The notes beneath the pieces were generated by a model. The model did not search any database and was not told the DNA's origin. It was given only the letters and a program-made list of their open reading frames with translations. From contig OZ059898.1 of NCBI GenBank assembly GCA_964057225.1, positions 3,782,001 to 3,846,000 of the forward strand: DNA of 64,000 nucleotides, in the 5' to 3' direction. Made by a program: the position numbers and the translations under genes. Shown here one piece after another: positions 1 through 12,300 of the stretch; within the stretch, counting starts at the first letter, position 1; the number at the start of each line of letters is the position of its first letter. This DNA is from Auanema rhodensis (Eukaryota > Nematoda > Chromadorea > Rhabditida > Rhabditidae).

Positions 1-240
1 AATATCTACTTTTCATAAAATTATTTGGAAATTTTTCGGGAAAATTTTTGTCAAAATGTTTTTGGAAGCAATTTTGAGTGTACATGGAAACTCAACATAC
101 AGTAATGCATCATTTTTCAAACGATCATAACTAATTTTTGAATTGAGCTTTTCTCAATGTAGTATAGTGCATTCGATGCGGATTTTCAAGCTGCGTCGAT
201 CTGTGTTATCTGATTTGCGCTAGCTTGAAAATGCACCGAG

Positions 241-254
241 ATATCAAATGATAT
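241..254. other. Conserved 14-bp dyad in each monomer (representative copy)
   Basis: ATATCA-NN-TGATAT, an inverted repeat with 6-bp arms. It occurs once in essentially every monomer inspected. The three spacer forms seen are AA (here), CA (for example 603-616) and AC (for example 406-419 of the 20-kb block, 20406-20419); all leave both arms intact. It could be a binding site for a dimeric DNA-binding protein, but this is inference from symmetry alone. Confidence 0.5.
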
Positions 255-304
255 AGGTTCACACTTATATCCTCGATTTTCACCCTGAAGAATTAATTTT
301 TTCG

Positions 305-3300
305 TTGAATAACAATGTCCATCGTCTTTGTCTTGAAAAAAGGAATCTAAAAACATCTACTTTATGTGAAATTATTTGGAAATTTTTCGAGAAAATTTTT
401 GTCAAAATGTTTTTGGAAGCAATTTTGAGTGTACATGGAAACTCTTTTTCAACTCAACATACAGTAATGCATCATTTTTCAAACGATCATAACTAATTTT
501 TGTATTGAGCTTTTCTTAATGTAGTATAGTGCATTCAATGCGGATTTTTAAGCTGCGTCGATCTGTGTTATCAGATTTGCGCTAGCTTGAAAATGCACCG
601 AGATATCACATGATATAGGTTCACACTTATATCCTCGATTTTCACCCTGAAGAATTAATTTTTTCGTTGAATAACACTGTCCATCGTCTTTGTCTTCAAA
701 AAAGGAATCTAAAAACATCTACTTTTTATAAAATTATTTGGAAATTTTTCGAGAAAATTTTTGTCAAAATGTTTTTGGAAGCAATTTTGAGTGTACATGG
801 AAACTCTTTTTCAACTCAACATACAGTAATGCATCATTTTTCAAACGATCATAACTAATTTTTGTATTGAGCTTTTCTCAATGTAGTATAGTGCATTCGA
901 TGCGGATTTTTAAGCTGCGTCGATCTGTGTTATCAGATTTGCGCTAGCTTGAAAATGCACCGAGATATCAAATGATATAGGTTCACACTTATATCCTCGA
1001 TTTTCACCCTGAAGAATTAATTTTTTCGTTGAATAACAATGTCCATCGTCTTTGTCTTGAAAAAAGGAATCTAAAAATATCTACTTTTCATAAAATTATT
1101 TGGAAATTTTTCGGGAAAATTTTTGTCAAAATGTTTTTGGAAGCAATTTTGAGTGTACATGGAAACTCTTTTTCAACTCAACATACAGTAATGCATCATT
1201 TTTCAAACGATCATAACTAATTTTTGTATTGAGCTTTTCTCAATGTAGTATAGTGCATTCGATGCGGATTTTCAAGCTGCGTCGATCTGTGTTATCTGAT
1301 TTGCGCTAGCTTGAAAATGCACCGAGATATCAAATGATATAGGTTCACACTTATATCCTCGATTTTCACCCTGAAGAATTAATTTTTTCGTTGAATAACA
1401 ATGTCCATCGTCTTTGTCTTGAAAAAAGGAATCTAAAAACATCTACTTTTCATAAAATTATTTGGAAATTTTTCGAGAAAATTTTTGTCAAAATGTTTTT
1501 GGAACCAATTTTGAGTGTACATGGAAATTCAACATACACAAATGCATCATTTTTCAAACGATCATAACTAATTTTTGAATTGAGCTTTTCTTAATGTAGT
1601 ATAGTGCATTCGATGCGGATTTTTAAGCTGCGTCGATCTGTGTTATCTGATTTGCGCTAGCTTGAAAATGCACCGAGATATCAAATGATATAGGTTCACA
1701 CTTATATCCTCGATTTTCACCCTGAAGAATTAATTTTTTCGTTGAATAACAATGTCCATCGTCTTTGTCTTGAAAAAAGGAATCTAAAAACATCTACTTT
1801 TCATAAAATTATTTGGAAATTTTTCGGGAAAATTTTTGTCAAAATGTTTTTGGAAGCAATTTTGAGTGTACATGGAAACTCAACATACAGTAATGCATCA
1901 TTTTTCAAACGATCATAACTAATTTTTGTATTGAGCTTTTCTCAATGTAATATAGTGCATTCGATGCGGATTTTTAAGCTGCGTCGATCTGTGTTATCTG
2001 ATTTGCGCTAGCTTGAAAATGCACCGAGATATCAAATGATATAGGTTCACACTTATATCCTCGATTTTCACCCTGAAGAATTAATTTTTTCGTTGAATAA
2101 CAATGTCCATCGTCTTTGTCTTGAAAAAAGGAATCTAAAAACATCTACTTTTCATAAAATTATTTGGAAATTTTTCGGGAAAATTTTTGTCAAAATGTTT
2201 TTGGAACCAATTTTGAGTGTACATGGAAATTCAACATACAGTAATGCATCATTTTTCAAACGATCATAACTAATTTTTGTATTGAGCTTTTCTCAATGTA
2301 GTATAGTGCATTCGATGCGGATTTTCAAGCTGCGTCGATCTGTGTTATCTGATTTGCGCTAGCTTGAAAATGCACCGAGATATCAAATGATATAGGTTCA
2401 CACTTATATCCTCGATTTTCACCCTGAAGAATTAATTTTTTCGTTGAATAACAATGTCCATCGTCTTTGTCTTGAAAAAAGGAATCTAAAAACATCTACT
2501 TTTCATAAAATTATTTGGAAATTTTTGAGAAAATTTTTGTCAAAATGTTTTTGGAAGCAATTTTGAGTGTACATGGAAACTCAACATACAGTAATGCATC
2601 ATTTTTCAAACGATCATAACTAATTTTTGAATTGAGCTTTTCTTAATGTAGTATAGTGCATTCGATGCGGATTTTTAAGCTGCGTCGATCTGTGTTATCT
2701 GATTTGCGCTAGCTTGAAAATGCACCGAGATATCAAATGATATAGGTTCACACTTATATCCTCGATTTTCACCCTGAAGAATTAATTTTTTCGTTGAATA
2801 ACAATGTCCATCGTCTTTGTCTTGAAAAAAGGAATCTAAAAACATCTACTTTTCATAAAATTATTTGGAAATTTTTGAGAAAATTTTTGTCAAAATGTTT
2901 TTGGAAGCAATTTTGAGTGTACATGGAAACTCAACATACAGTAATGCATCATTTTTCAAACGATCATAACTAATTTTTGAATTGAGCTTTTCTTAATGTA
3001 GTATAGTGCATTCGATGCGGATTTTTAAGCTGCGTCGATCTGTGTTATCTGATTTGCGCTAGCTTGAAAATGCACCGAGATATCAAATGATATAGGTTCA
3101 CACGTATATCCTCGATTTTCACTCTGAAGAATTAATTTTTTCGTTGAATAACAATGTCCATCGTCTTTGTCTTGAAAAAAGGAATCTAAAAACATCTACT
3201 TTTCATAAAATTATTTGGAAATTTTTCGGGAAAATTTTTGTCAAAATGTTTTTGGAACCAATTTTGAGTGTACATGGAAATTCAACATACACAAATGCAT

Positions 3301-6300
3301 CATTTTTCAAACGATCATAACTAATTTTTGTATTGAGCTTTTCTCAATGTAGTATAGTGCATTCGATGCGGATTTTCAAGCTGCGTCGATCTGTGTTATC
3401 TGATTTGCGCTAGCTTGAAAATGCACCGAGATATCAAATGATATAGGTTCACACGTATATCCTCGATTTTCACTCTGAAGAATTAATTTTTTCGTTGAAT
3501 AACAATGTCCATCGTCTTTGTCTTGAAAAAAGGAATCTAAAAACATCTACTTTTCATAAAATTATTTGGAAATTTTTCGGGAAAATTTTTGTCAAAATGT
3601 TTTTGGAAGCAATTTTGAGTGTACATGGAAACTCAACATACAGTAATGCATCATTTTTCAAACGATCATAACTAATTTTTGAATTGAGCTTTTCTCAATG
3701 TAGTATAGTGCATTCGATGCGGATTTTCAAGCTGCGTCGATCTGTGTTATCTGATTTGCGCTAGCTTGAAAATGCACCGAGATATCAAATGATATAGGTT
3801 CACACTTATATCCTCGATTTTCACCCTGAAGAATTAATTTTTTCGTTGAATAACAATGTCCATCGTCTTTGTCTTGAAAAAAGGAATCTAAAAACATCTA
3901 CTTTATGTGAAATTATTTGGAAATTTTTCGAGAAAATTTTTGTCAAAATGTTTTTGGAAGCAATTTTGAGTGTACATGGAAACTCAACATACAGTAATGC
4001 ATCATTTTTCAAACGATCATAACTAATTTTTGAATTGAGCTTTTCTTAATGTAGTATAGTGCATTCGATGCGGATTTTTAAGCTGCGTCGATCTGTGTTA
4101 TCTGATTTGCGCTAGCTTGAAAATGCACCGAGATATCAAATGATATAGGTTCACACTTATATCCTCGATTTTCACCCTGAAGAATTAATTTTTTCGTTGA
4201 ATAACAATGTCCATCGTCTTTGTCTTGAAAAAAGGAATCTAAAAACATCTACTTTTCATAAAATTATTTGGAAATTTTTGAGAAAATTTTTGTCAAAATG
4301 TTTTTGGAAGCAATTTTGAGTGTACATGGAAACTCAACATACAGTAATGCATCATTTTTCAAACGATCATAACTAATTTTTGAATTGAGCTTTTCTTAAT
4401 GTAGTATAGTGCATTCGATGCGGATTTTTAAGCTGCGTCGATCTGTGTTATCTGATTTGCGCTAGCTTGAAAATGCACCGAGATATCAAATGATATAGGT
4501 TCACACGTATATCCTCGATTTTCACTCTGAAGAATTAATTTTTTCGTTGAATAACAATGTCCATCGTCTTTGTCTTGAAAAAAGGAATCTAAAAACATCT
4601 ACTTTTCATAAAATTATTTGGAAATTTTTCGGGAAAATTTTTGTCAAAATGTTTTTGGAACCAATTTTGAGTGTACATGGAAATTCAACATACACAAATG
4701 CATCATTTTTCAAACGATCATAACTAATTTTTGTATTGAGCTTTTCTCAATGTAGTATAGTGCATTCGATGCGGATTTTCAAGCTGCGTCGATCTGTGTT
4801 ATCTGATTTGCGCTAGCTTGAAAATGCACCGAGATATCAAATGATATAGGTTCACACGTATATCCTCGATTTTCACTCTGAAGAATTAATTTTTTCGTTG
4901 AATAACAATGTCCATCGTCTTTGTCTTGAAAAAAGGAATCTAAAAACATCTACTTTTCATAAAATTATTTGGAAATTTTTCGGGAAAATTTTTGTCAAAA
5001 TGTTTTTGGAACCAATTTTGAGTGTACATGGAAATTCAACATACAGTAATGCATCATTTTTCAAACGATCATAACTAATTTTTGTATTGAGCTTTTCTCA
5101 ATGTAATATAGTGCATTCGATGCGGATTTTTAAGCTGCGTCGATCTGTGTTATCAGATTTGCGCTAGCTTGAAAATGCACCGAGATATCAAATGATATAG
5201 GTTCACACTTATATCCTCGATTTTCACCCTGAAGAATTAATTTTTTCGTTGAATAACAATGTCCATCGTCTTTGTCTTGAAAAAAGGAATCTAAAAATAT
5301 CTACTTTTCATAAAATTATTTGGAAATTTTTCGGGAAAATTTTTGTCAAAATGTTTTTGGAACCAATTTTGAGTGTACATGGAAATTCAACATACAGTAA
5401 TGCATCATTTTTCAAACGATCATAACTAATTTTTGTATTGAGCTTTTCTCAATGTAGTATAGTGCATTCGATGCGGATTTTCAAGCTGCGTCGATCTGTG
5501 TTATCTGATTTGCGCTAGCTTGAAAATGCACCGAGATATCAAATGATATAGGTTCACACTTATATCCTCGATTTTCACCCTGAAGAATTAATTTTTTCGT
5601 TGAATAACAATGTCCATCGTCTTTGTCTTGAAAAAAGGAATCTAAAAACATCTACTTTATGTGAAATTATTTGGAAATTTTTCGAGAAAATTTTTGTCAA
5701 AATGTTTTTGGAAGCAATTTTGAGTGTACATGGAAACTCTTTTTCAACTCAACATACAGTAATGCATCATTTTTCAAACGATCATAACTAATTTTTGTAT
5801 TGAGCTTTTCTCAATGTAGTATAGTGCATTCGATGCGGATTTTTAAGCTGCGTCGATCTGTGTTATCAGATTTGCGCTAGCTTGAAAATGCACCGAGATA
5901 TCAAATGATATAGGTTCACACTTATATCCTCGATTTTCACCCTGAAGAATTAATTTTTTCGTTGAATAACAATGTCCATCGTCTTTGTCTTGAAAAAAGG
6001 AATCTAAAAATATCTACTTTTCATAAAATTATTTGGAAATTTTTCGGGAAAATTTTTGTCAAAATGTTTTTGGAAGCAATTTTGAGTGTACATGGAAACT
6101 CAACATACAGTAATGCATCATTTTTCAAACGATCATAACTAATTTTTGAATTGAGCTTTTCTCAATGTAGTATAGTGCATTCGATGCGGATTTTCAAGCT
6201 GCGTCGATCTGTGTTATCTGATTTGCGCTAGCTTGAAAATGCACCGAGATATCAAATGATATAGGTTCACACTTATATCCTCGATTTTCACTCTGAAGAA

Positions 6301-9300
6301 TTAATTTTTTCGTTGAATAACAATGTCCATCGTCTTTGTCTTGAAAAAAGGAATCTAAAAATATCTACTTTTCATAAAATTATTTGGAAATTTTTCGGGA
6401 AAATTTTTGTCAAAATGTTTTTGGAAGCAATTTTGAGTGTACATGGAAACTCTTTTTCAACTCAACATACAGTAATGCATCATTTTTCAAACGATCATAA
6501 CTAATTTTTGTATTGAGCTTTTCTTAATGTAGTATAGTGCATTCAATGCGGATTTTTAAGCTGCGTCGATCTGTGTTATCAGATTTGCGCTAGCTTGAAA
6601 ATGCACCGAGATATCACATGATATAGGTTCACACTTATATCCTCGATTTTCACCCTGAAGAATTAATTTTTTCGTTGAATAACACTGTCCATCGTCTTTG
6701 TCTTCAAAAAAGGAATCTAAAAACATCTACTTTTCATAAAATTATTTGGAAATTTTTCGAGAAAATTTTTGTCAAAATGTTTTTGGAACCAATTTTGAGT
6801 GTACATGGAAATTCAACATACAGTAATGCATCATTTTTCAAACGATCATAACTAATTTTTGTATTGAGCTTTTCTCAATGTAGTATAGTGCATTCGATGC
6901 GGATTTTTAAGCTGCGTCGATCTGTGTTATCAGATTTGCGCTAGCTTGAAAATGCACCGAGATATCAAATGATATAGGTTCACACTTATATCCTCGATTT
7001 TCACCCTGAAGAATTAATTTTTTCGTTGAATAACAATGTCCATCGTCTTTGTCTTGAAAAAAGGAATCTAAAAATATCTACTTTTCATAAAATTATTTGG
7101 AAATTTTTCGGGAAAATTTTTGTCAAAATGTTTTTGGAAGCAATTTTGAGTGTACATGGAAACTCTTTTTCAACTCAACATACAGTAATGCATCATTTTT
7201 CAAACGATCATAACTAATTTTTGTATTGAGCTTTTCTTAATGTAGTATAGTGCATTCAATGCGGATTTTTAAGCTGCGTCGATCTGTGTTATCAGATTTG
7301 CGCTAGCTTGAAAATGCACCGAGATATCACATGATATAGGTTCACACTTATATCCTCGATTTTCACCCTGAAGAATTAATTTTTTCGTTGAATAACACTG
7401 TCCATCGTCTTTGTCTTCAAAAAAGGAATCTAAAAATATCTACTTTTTATAAAATTATTTGGAAATTTTTCGAGAAAATTTTTGTCAAAATGTTTTTGGA
7501 AGCAATTTTGAGTGTACATGGAAACTCTTTTTCAACTCAACATACAGTAATGCATCATTTTTCAAACGATCATAACTAATTTTTGTATTGAGCTTTTCTC
7601 AATGTAGTATAGTGCATTCGATGCGGATTTTCAAGCTGCGTCGATCTGTGTTATCTGATTTGCGCTAGCTTGAAAATGCACCGAGATATCAAATGATATA
7701 GGTTCACACTTATATCCTCGATTTTCACCCTGAAGAATTAATTTTTTCGTTGAATAACAATGTCCATCGTCTTTGTCTTGAAAAAAGGAATCTAAAAACA
7801 TCTACTTTTCATAAAATTATTTGGAAATTTTTCGAGAAAATTTTTGTCAAAATGTTTTTGGAAGCAATTTTGAGTGTACATGGAAACTCAACATACACAA
7901 ATGCATCATTTTTCAAACGATCATAACTAATTTTTGAATTGAGCTTTTCTTAATGTAGTATAGTGCATTCGATGCGGATTTTTAAGCTGCGTCGATCTGT
8001 GTTATCAGATTTGCGCTAGCTTGAAAATGCACCGAGATATCAAATGATATAGGTTCACACTTATATCCTCGATTTTCACCCTGAAGAATTAATTTTTTCG
8101 TTGAATAACAATGTCCATCGTCTTTGTCTTGAAAAAAGGAATCTAAAAACATCTACTTTTCATAAAATTATTTGGAAATTTTTCGGGAAAATTTTTGTCA
8201 AAATGTTTTTGGAACCAATTTTGAGTGTACATGGAAATTCAACATACAGTAATGCATCATTTTTCAAACGATCATAACTAATTTTTGTATTGAGCTTTTC
8301 TCAATGTAGTATAGTGCATTCGATGCGGATTTTCAAGCTGCGTCGATCTGTGTTATCTGATTTGCGCTAGCTTGAAAATGCACCGAGATATCAAATGATA
8401 TAGGTTCACACTTATATCCTCGATTTTCACCCTGAAGAATTAATTTTTTCGTTGAATAACAATGTCCATCGTCTTTGTCTTGAAAAAAGGAATCTAAAAA
8501 CATCTACTTTTCATAAAATTATTTGGAAATTTTTGAGAAAATTTTTGTCAAAATGTTTTTGGAAGCAATTTTGAGTGTACATGGAAACTCAACATACAGT
8601 AATGCATCATTTTTCAAACGATCATAACTAATTTTTGAATTGAGCTTTTCTTAATGTAGTATAGTGCATTCGATGCGGATTTTTAAGCTGCGTCGATCTG
8701 TGTTATCTGATTTGCGCTAGCTTGAAAATGCACCGAGATATCAAATGATATAGGTTCACACTTATATCCTCGATTTTCACCCTGAAGAATTAATTTTTTC
8801 GTTGAATAACAATGTCCATCGTCTTTGTCTTGAAAAAAGGAATCTAAAAACATCTACTTTTCATAAAATTATTTGGAAATTTTTGAGAAAATTTTTGTCA
8901 AAATGTTTTTGGAAGCAATTTTGAGTGTACATGGAAACTCAACATACAGTAATGCATCATTTTTCAAACGATCATAACTAATTTTTGAATTGAGCTTTTC
9001 TTAATGTAGTATAGTGCATTCGATGCGGATTTTTAAGCTGCGTCGATCTGTGTTATCTGATTTGCGCTAGCTTGAAAATGCACCGAGATATCAAATGATA
9101 TAGGTTCACACGTATATCCTCGATTTTCACTCTGAAGAATTAATTTTTTCGTTGAATAACAATGTCCATCGTCTTTGTCTTGAAAAAAGGAATCTAAAAA
9201 CATCTACTTTTCATAAAATTATTTGGAAATTTTTCGGGAAAATTTTTGTCAAAATGTTTTTGGAACCAATTTTGAGTGTACATGGAAATTCAACATACAC

Positions 9301-12300
9301 AAATGCATCATTTTTCAAACGATCATAACTAATTTTTGTATTGAGCTTTTCTCAATGTAGTATAGTGCATTCGATGCGGATTTTCAAGCTGCGTCGATCT
9401 GTGTTATCTGATTTGCGCTAGCTTGAAAATGCACCGAGATATCAAATGATATAGGTTCACACGTATATCCTCGATTTTCACTCTGAAGAATTAATTTTTT
9501 CGTTGAATAACAATGTCCATCGTCTTTGTCTTGAAAAAAGGAATCTAAAAACATCTACTTTTCATAAAATTATTTGGAAATTTTTCGGGAAAATTTTTGT
9601 CAAAATGTTTTTGGAACCAATTTTGAGTGTACATGGAAATTCAACATACAGTAATGCATCATTTTTCAAACGATCATAACTAAATTTTGTATTGAGCTTT
9701 TCTCAATGTAATATAGTGCATTCAATGCGGATTTTTAAGCTGCGTCGATCTGTGTTATCAGATTTGCGCTAGCTTGAAAATGCACCGAGATATCAAATGA
9801 TATAGGTTCACACTTATATCCTCGATTTTCACCCTGAAGAATTAATTTTTTCGTTGAATAACAATGTCCATCGTCTTTGTCTTGAAAAAAGGAATCTAAA
9901 AATATCTACTTTTCATAAAATTATTTGGAAATTTTTCGGGAAAATTTTTGTCAAAATGTTTTTGGAAGCAATTTTGAGTGTACATGGAAACTCAACATAC
10001 AGTAATGCATCATTTTTCAAACGATCATAACTAATTTTTGAATTGAGCTTTTCTCAATGTAGTATAGTGCATTCGATGCGGATTTTCAAGCTGCGTCGAT
10101 CTGTGTTATCTGATTTGCGCTAGCTTGAAAATGCACCGAGATATCAAATGATATAGGTTCACACTTATATCCTCGATTTTCACCCTGAAGAATTAATTTT
10201 TTCGTTGAATAACAATGTCCATCGTCTTTGTCTTGAAAAAAGGAATCTAAAAACATCTACTTTATGTAAAATTATTTGGAAATTTTTCGAGAAAATTTTT
10301 GTCAAAATGTTTTTGGAAGCAATTTTGAGTGTACATGGAAACTCTTTTTCAACTCAACATACAGTAATGCATCATTTTTCAAACGATCATAACTAATTTT
10401 TGTATTGAGCTTTTCTCAATGTAGTATAGTGCATTCGATGCGGATTTTTAAGCTGCGTCGATCTGTGTTATCAGATTTGCGCTAGCTTGAAAATGCACCG
10501 AGATATCAAATGATATAGGTTCACACTTATATCCTCGATTTTCACCCTGAAGAATTAATTTTTTCGTTGAATAACAATGTCCATCGTCTTTGTCTTGAAA
10601 AAAGGAATCTAAAAATATCTACTTTTCATAAAATTATTTGGAAATTTTTCGGGAAAATTTTTGTCAAAATGTTTTTGGAAGCAATTTTGAGTGTACATGG
10701 AAACTCAACATACAGTAATGCATCATTTTTCAAACGATCATAACTAATTTTTGAATTGAGCTTTTCTCAATGTAGTATAGTGCATTCGATGCGGATTTTC
10801 AAGCTGCGTCGATCTGTGTTATCTGATTTGCGCTAGCTTGAAAATGCACCGAGATATCAAATGATATAGGTTCACACGTATATCCTCGATTTTCACTCTG
10901 AAGAATTAATTTTTTCGTTGAATAACAATGTCCATCGTCTTTGTCTTGAAAAAAGGAATCTAAAAACATCTACTTTTCATAAAATTATTTGGAAATTTTT
11001 CGGGAAAATTTTTGTCAAAATGTTTTTGGAACCAATTTTGAGTGTACATGGAAATTCAACATACAGTAATGCATCATTTTTCAAACGATCATAACTAATT
11101 TTTGTATTGAGCTTTTCTCAATGTAGTATAGTGCATTCGATGCGGATTTTTAAGCTGCGTCGATCTGTGTTATCAGATTTGCGCTAGCTTGAAAATGCAC
11201 CGAGATATCAAATGATATAGGTTCACACTTATATCCTCGATTTTCACCCTGAAGAATTAATTTTTTCGTTGAATAACAATGTCCATCGTCTTTGTCTTGA
11301 AAAAAGGAATCTAAAAATATCTACTTTTCATAAAATTATTTGGAAATTTTTCGGGAAAATTTTTGTCAAAATGTTTTTGGAAGCAATTTTGAGTGTACAT
11401 GGAAACTCTTTTTCAACTCAACATACAGTAATGCATCATTTTTCAAACGATCATAACTAATTTTTGTATTGAGCTTTTCTTAATGTAGTATAGTGCATTC
11501 AATGCGGATTTTTAAGCTGCGTCGATCTGTGTTATCAGATTTGCGCTAGCTTGAAAATGCACCGAGATATCACATGATATAGGTTCACACTTATATCCTC
11601 GATTTTCACCCTGAAGAATTAATTTTTTCGTTGAATAACACTGTCCATCGTCTTTGTCTTCAAAAAAGGAATCTAAAAACATCTACTTTTTATAAAATTA
11701 TTTGGAAATTTTTCGAGAAAATTTTTGTCAAAATGTTTTTGGAAGCAATTTTGAGTGTACATGGAAACTCTTTTTCAACTCAACATACAGTAATGCATCA
11801 TTTTTCAAACGATCATAACTAATTTTTGTATTGAGCTTTTCTCAATGTAGTATAGTGCATTCGATGCGGATTTTCAAGCTGCGTCGATCTGTGTTATCTG
11901 ATTTGCGCTAGCTTGAAAATGCACCGAGATATCAAATGATATAGGTTCACACTTATATCCTCGATTTTCACCCTGAAGAATTAATTTTTTCGTTGAATAA
12001 CAATGTCCATCGTCTTTGTCTTGAAAAAAGGAATCTAAAAACATCTACTTTTCATAAAATTATTTGGAAATTTTTCGAGAAAATTTTTGTCAAAATGTTT
12101 TTGGAAGCAATTTTGAGTGTACATGGAAACTCAACATACACAAATGCATCATTTTTCAAACGATCATAACTAATTTTTGAATTGAGCTTTTCTTAATGTA
12201 GTATAGTGCATTCGATGCGGATTTTTAAGCTGCGTCGATCTGTGTTATCTGATTTGCGCTAGCTTGAAAATGCACCGAGATATCAAATGATATAGGTTCA

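Noticed and set aside
255-266. Pol III B box (GGTTCACACTT)
   Set aside because: Only the first six positions fit the consensus, and no A box at a suitable distance was found, so a tRNA-derived repeat is not supported.
296-315. CENP-B box in the monomer (tTTCGttgaAta...)
   Set aside because: The first half of the NTTCGNNNNANNCGGGN pattern fits, but the essential CGGG is replaced by acaa.
280-320. Hammerhead ribozyme core in the monomer (CTGAAGA followed by GAA)
   Set aside because: CTGANGA is present, but the intervening attaattttttcgtt does not form a plausible stem II, and no paired stem III with a cleavage triplet is evident.
305-496. Recurrent 63-codon open frames, plus strand in 362-bp monomers and minus strand in 351-bp monomers
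   Set aside because: They begin at TTG, not ATG; the frame opens or closes with the 11-bp segment; 362 is not a multiple of three; and no protein family is recognised. They are a product of copying one monomer.
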